The notes under the pieces: model-generated
What the model was told of the DNA's origin: nothing
The model's input: the letters and a program-made list of their open reading frames with translations, nothing else
Database searches by the model: none
Shown: piece by piece, positions 61,651 through 64,000 of the stretch
Layout of the letters: each line of letters begins with the position of its first letter
How positions within the stretch are numbered: the first letter of the stretch is position 1
Position numbers and translations under genes: made by a program
Source of the DNA: Parus major
Taxonomy: Eukaryota > Chordata > Aves > Passeriformes > Paridae
Direction of reading: 5' to 3'
DNA length: 64,000 nucleotides
NCBI RefSeq assembly: GCF_001522545.3
Contig: NC_031770.1
Span: 90,501,076 to 90,565,075 of the forward strand

Positions 61651-63089
61651 AGTCAGCACCACTTGTCCCAGCTGAAGTGTTATTGAAGGACTTGGTTATT
61701 TAAAGTTTAACTAGGACCAGAAATACTTGTGTCTCTGTGTTACTGACACATACCTGTAGTGTGAAAATCAGAAAAATGACTGAAGTCGGGGTTGATGAGG
61801 CTAGGTTTTGTGTTTATTTGTTATATTCAGTGCATCTGTTTTAAATATTATGTTAATTTCTACATATCATCTCTCTTTCACCCTCTTCTCCCTGTATCTT
61901 CATTAATATAAATGTGACATACAGAATCTCTCAAATTTATTTATGATGGATGAAGACAAATCCCACTTCTGGCCCTAACAAATAATATAAATAGCTGCTA
62001 TGTATGAAATTGTCTGACTGTTGGTGAAGTTAGACCACTAGAGGAAAAGAACCTTTAAAAAAGATCAGCAGCTTAGTCTAAAACCATATATTGCTTATAA
62101 AAATGAATTCAATTCATCATAGTGAAATATTAAGATAAAACAATTATATATTTTACAAATATGATAAAGATGTGCAGTCACATCAATAAAATGTAAACAG
62201 CAATGCATAGGGGCAAAAAGTTGCCTGTGAATTCTGTCTCATGGCTTCATGGTACATTTGATTCAGCTTTTCAGACATGAACTCTGACAGGATAATTGCC
62301 CCCTAGATAATATATTTGAACATAGTTCAAAGTATACAATATTCCAGTGAAAATTCTAGGTGCAATAGAAGGCAATTGAAGCTTGTGGGTTTACTTCTTT
62401 ACTAGCAGGGATGTCATTGGATGACTGCCTGATGCATATTATATGGATTTCTCTTTTTTTCTTTTACACTCCTTGGTTTTGTCAATGCACAGCAAGTAAA
62501 CAGATGGATCCTGTTCATGTTTTATTTAATTAAAAAGCCAAACTCTCCCATCTTTTTATTTTGAATAAACAAACCCTGTTTACTTTAAATATATGTGGCA
62601 AACAGTTGCTTCTGAAAGCAAACTTACTTTTGGTCAACACCCTCTACTTAAGTTGTTCAAAACACACTCAATGTTCCTGAAAACATTGCCATATGTTATA
62701 AAATTAATTAAATTTTAAAATGCCTTATCATCTGGCATTTTTATCTTTGAGAGGATTTCCTACTTATTTCCCCATGCTACAGATGTGTTTCTGAATTGCA
62801 ACATCTGGCACTTAGTAATTGGGTCTTTGCTTCAGGCAGTAGCCGTCTTTGGTCTAAAATTACAGTAAGTCTAAATTTAGATTCCTCATGCACTTGCTAT
62901 TTCATACCTCTCTCCACTCTGTTATGACACATATTTGGATAAACAGATGAGACCATATCTGTCAGTTGCTCATTCTATCTGCCAATTACCATTTCCTTCT
63001 GGATAGACAAAAGATTCACAGCAGATCCTGTGAAATTCTGGTTTCTTGGTCAAAGCAAATTTAGGATCTCTCTGCCTCACTCTTGTAGT
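61651..63089. other. Unique AT-rich DNA, nothing recognised
   Basis: No gene, RNA or repeat recognised between the last CR1 and the pyrimidine tract. Confidence 0.5.
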
Positions 63090-63525
63090 TCCTTTCCTTT
63101 TACTTTTCCCTTTCATTTTTTTCAGGTTCTTTTTAATCTTTTTCTTTTTCTTTTCCCTTTTTCTTTTTCTTTTTTCTTTTTCCCTTTTTCTTTTTATTTT
63201 TCTTTTTTTTTTCTTTTTCTCTTTTTCTCTTTTTCTCTTTTTCTTTTTTCCTTTTTTCCTTTTTCTATTTTTCTCTTTTTCTTTTTCATTTTTTCCTTTT
63301 TCTATTTTCCTATTTTCCTATTTTCCTATTTTTTTCTTTTTCTCTTTTTCATTTTTTTTTCTTTTTCTCTTTTTCTCTTTTTCTCTTTTTCATTTTTTTC
63401 CTTTTTCTCTTGTTCTCTTTTTCTCTTTTTTTTTTCATTTAGTCTTTCCCTCTCTCTATTTTTATTATTTCATTCTTTCACTCTCTCTTCCACTCTCCTT
63501 TCTCCCCATATAAATCATTCTTTTT
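63090..63525. repeat. Long polypyrimidine tract, (TTTTTC)n-like
   Basis: Almost only C and T on the plus strand, mostly T4-6C and T5CTC words, with occasional A. A 155-codon frame (63046-63513) made almost wholly of F, L, S and I is a translation of this tract, not a protein. The purine strand could form triplex (H-DNA) structures in mirror-symmetric parts. Confidence 0.95.
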
Positions 63526-63579
63526 CCCTTCCCTTCCCTTCCCTTCCCTTCCCTTCCCTTCCCTTCCCTTCCCTTCCCT
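63526..63579. repeat. (CCCTT)n pentanucleotide repeat
   Basis: Nearly eleven uninterrupted CCCTT units ((AAGGG)n on the minus strand), with no interruption before the gap. The true length is unknown because the sequence stops here. Confidence 0.97.
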
Positions 63580-64000
63580 NNNNNNNNNNNNNNNNNNNNN
63601 NNNNNNNNNNNNNNNNNNNNNNNNNNNNNNNNNNNNNNNNNNNNNNNNNNNNNNNNNNNNNNNNNNNNNNNNNNNNNNNNNNNNNNNNNNNNNNNNNNNN
63701 NNNNNNNNNNNNNNNNNNNNNNNNNNNNNNNNNNNNNNNNNNNNNNNNNNNNNNNNNNNNNNNNNNNNNNNNNNNNNNNNNNNNNNNNNNNNNNNNNNNN
63801 NNNNNNNNNNNNNNNNNNNNNNNNNNNNNNNNNNNNNNNNNNNNNNNNNNNNNNNNNNNNNNNNNNNNNNNNNNNNNNNNNNNNNNNNNNNNNNNNNNNN
63901 NNNNNNNNNNNNNNNNNNNNNNNNNNNNNNNNNNNNNNNNNNNNNNNNNNNNNNNNNNNNNNNNNNNNNNNNNNNNNNNNNNNNNNNNNNNNNNNNNNNN
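63580..64000. other. Assembly gap (N run)
   Basis: 421 N characters fill the end of the window. The gap begins inside the CCCTT repeat, so it was probably caused by the repeat itself. Confidence 0.99.

Noticed and set aside
63046..63513. 155-codon open frame made of F, L, S and I
   Set aside because: It is a translation of the polypyrimidine tract. The composition is fully explained by the simple repeat.
1..63579. CRISPR arrays, bacterial operons, rRNA, snRNA or intact viral genes
   Set aside because: No regularly spaced direct repeats, no conserved RNA cores and no long coding frames. The CR1, MIR and LTR content shows a bird nuclear genome.

Overview
The window looks like a gene-poor stretch of a bird nuclear genome, either intergenic DNA or the inside of a very large intron. 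The main evidence is the repeat content. There are several CR1 LINE fragments with the avian 3' end (a TCATAGAAT-type tail followed by a GGAAGGGACCTT-like block), an ERV-type solo LTR of a kind familiar from songbirds, and old MIR/CORE-SINE and amniote CR1 relics. The rest is AT-rich, simple-sequence-rich DNA. A neognath bird is well supported. A passerine is plausible from the CR1 and LTR types but is not proven. No protein-coding gene, tRNA, rRNA, snRNA or CRISPR array can be supported. Nearly all open frames are short chance frames, antisense frames of CR1, or frames through low-complexity DNA.

Layout. 1-7.5 kb: AT-rich unique DNA with a weak candidate exon (885-1041), a MIR relic (about 2.5 kb) and a 20-bp tandem duplication (4.45 kb). 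7.5-8.5 kb: a minus-strand CR1 followed by a MIR relic. 9.3 kb: an A/C-rich to T/G-rich low-complexity tract. 11.34-12.41 kb: a solo LTR with intact terminal inverted repeats and a perfect 5-bp target-site duplication (GAAAT). 15.0 kb: three adjacent perfect TA-rich palindromes. 19.5 kb and 23.1 kb: diverged plus-strand CR1 pieces. 21.3-22.1 kb: a possible LTR-like repeat. 28.1 kb: the best MIR copy.

32.4-33.1 kb: a plus-strand CR1 3' end, followed at once by a 78-nt imperfect hairpin (33179-33256). 42.4-43.1 kb: a tRNA-promoter-like MIR piece, a 12-bp inverted repeat and another 20-bp duplication. 45.0-45.7 kb: the longest open frame (229 codons, minus), with one reverse-transcriptase-like motif. 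53.0, 58.5 and 61.1 kb: minus-strand CR1s. 54.6 kb: three overlapping AT hairpins. 63.1-63.58 kb: a long pyrimidine tract ending in (CCCTT)n and running into an assembly gap that fills the rest of the window.

No genes act together here, and I did not find a new biological system. The observations most worth a second look are four. First, the CR1 copies at 32.7 and 58.6 kb share a 153-bp block with one mismatch, inside flanks that differ much more, which suggests gene conversion. Second, there is a long hairpin at 33.2 kb. Third, the solo LTR boundary is clean. Fourth, the AAGGG-type repeat abuts the gap. Everything was read by eye, so repeat boundaries are approximate and weak old repeats have surely been missed.
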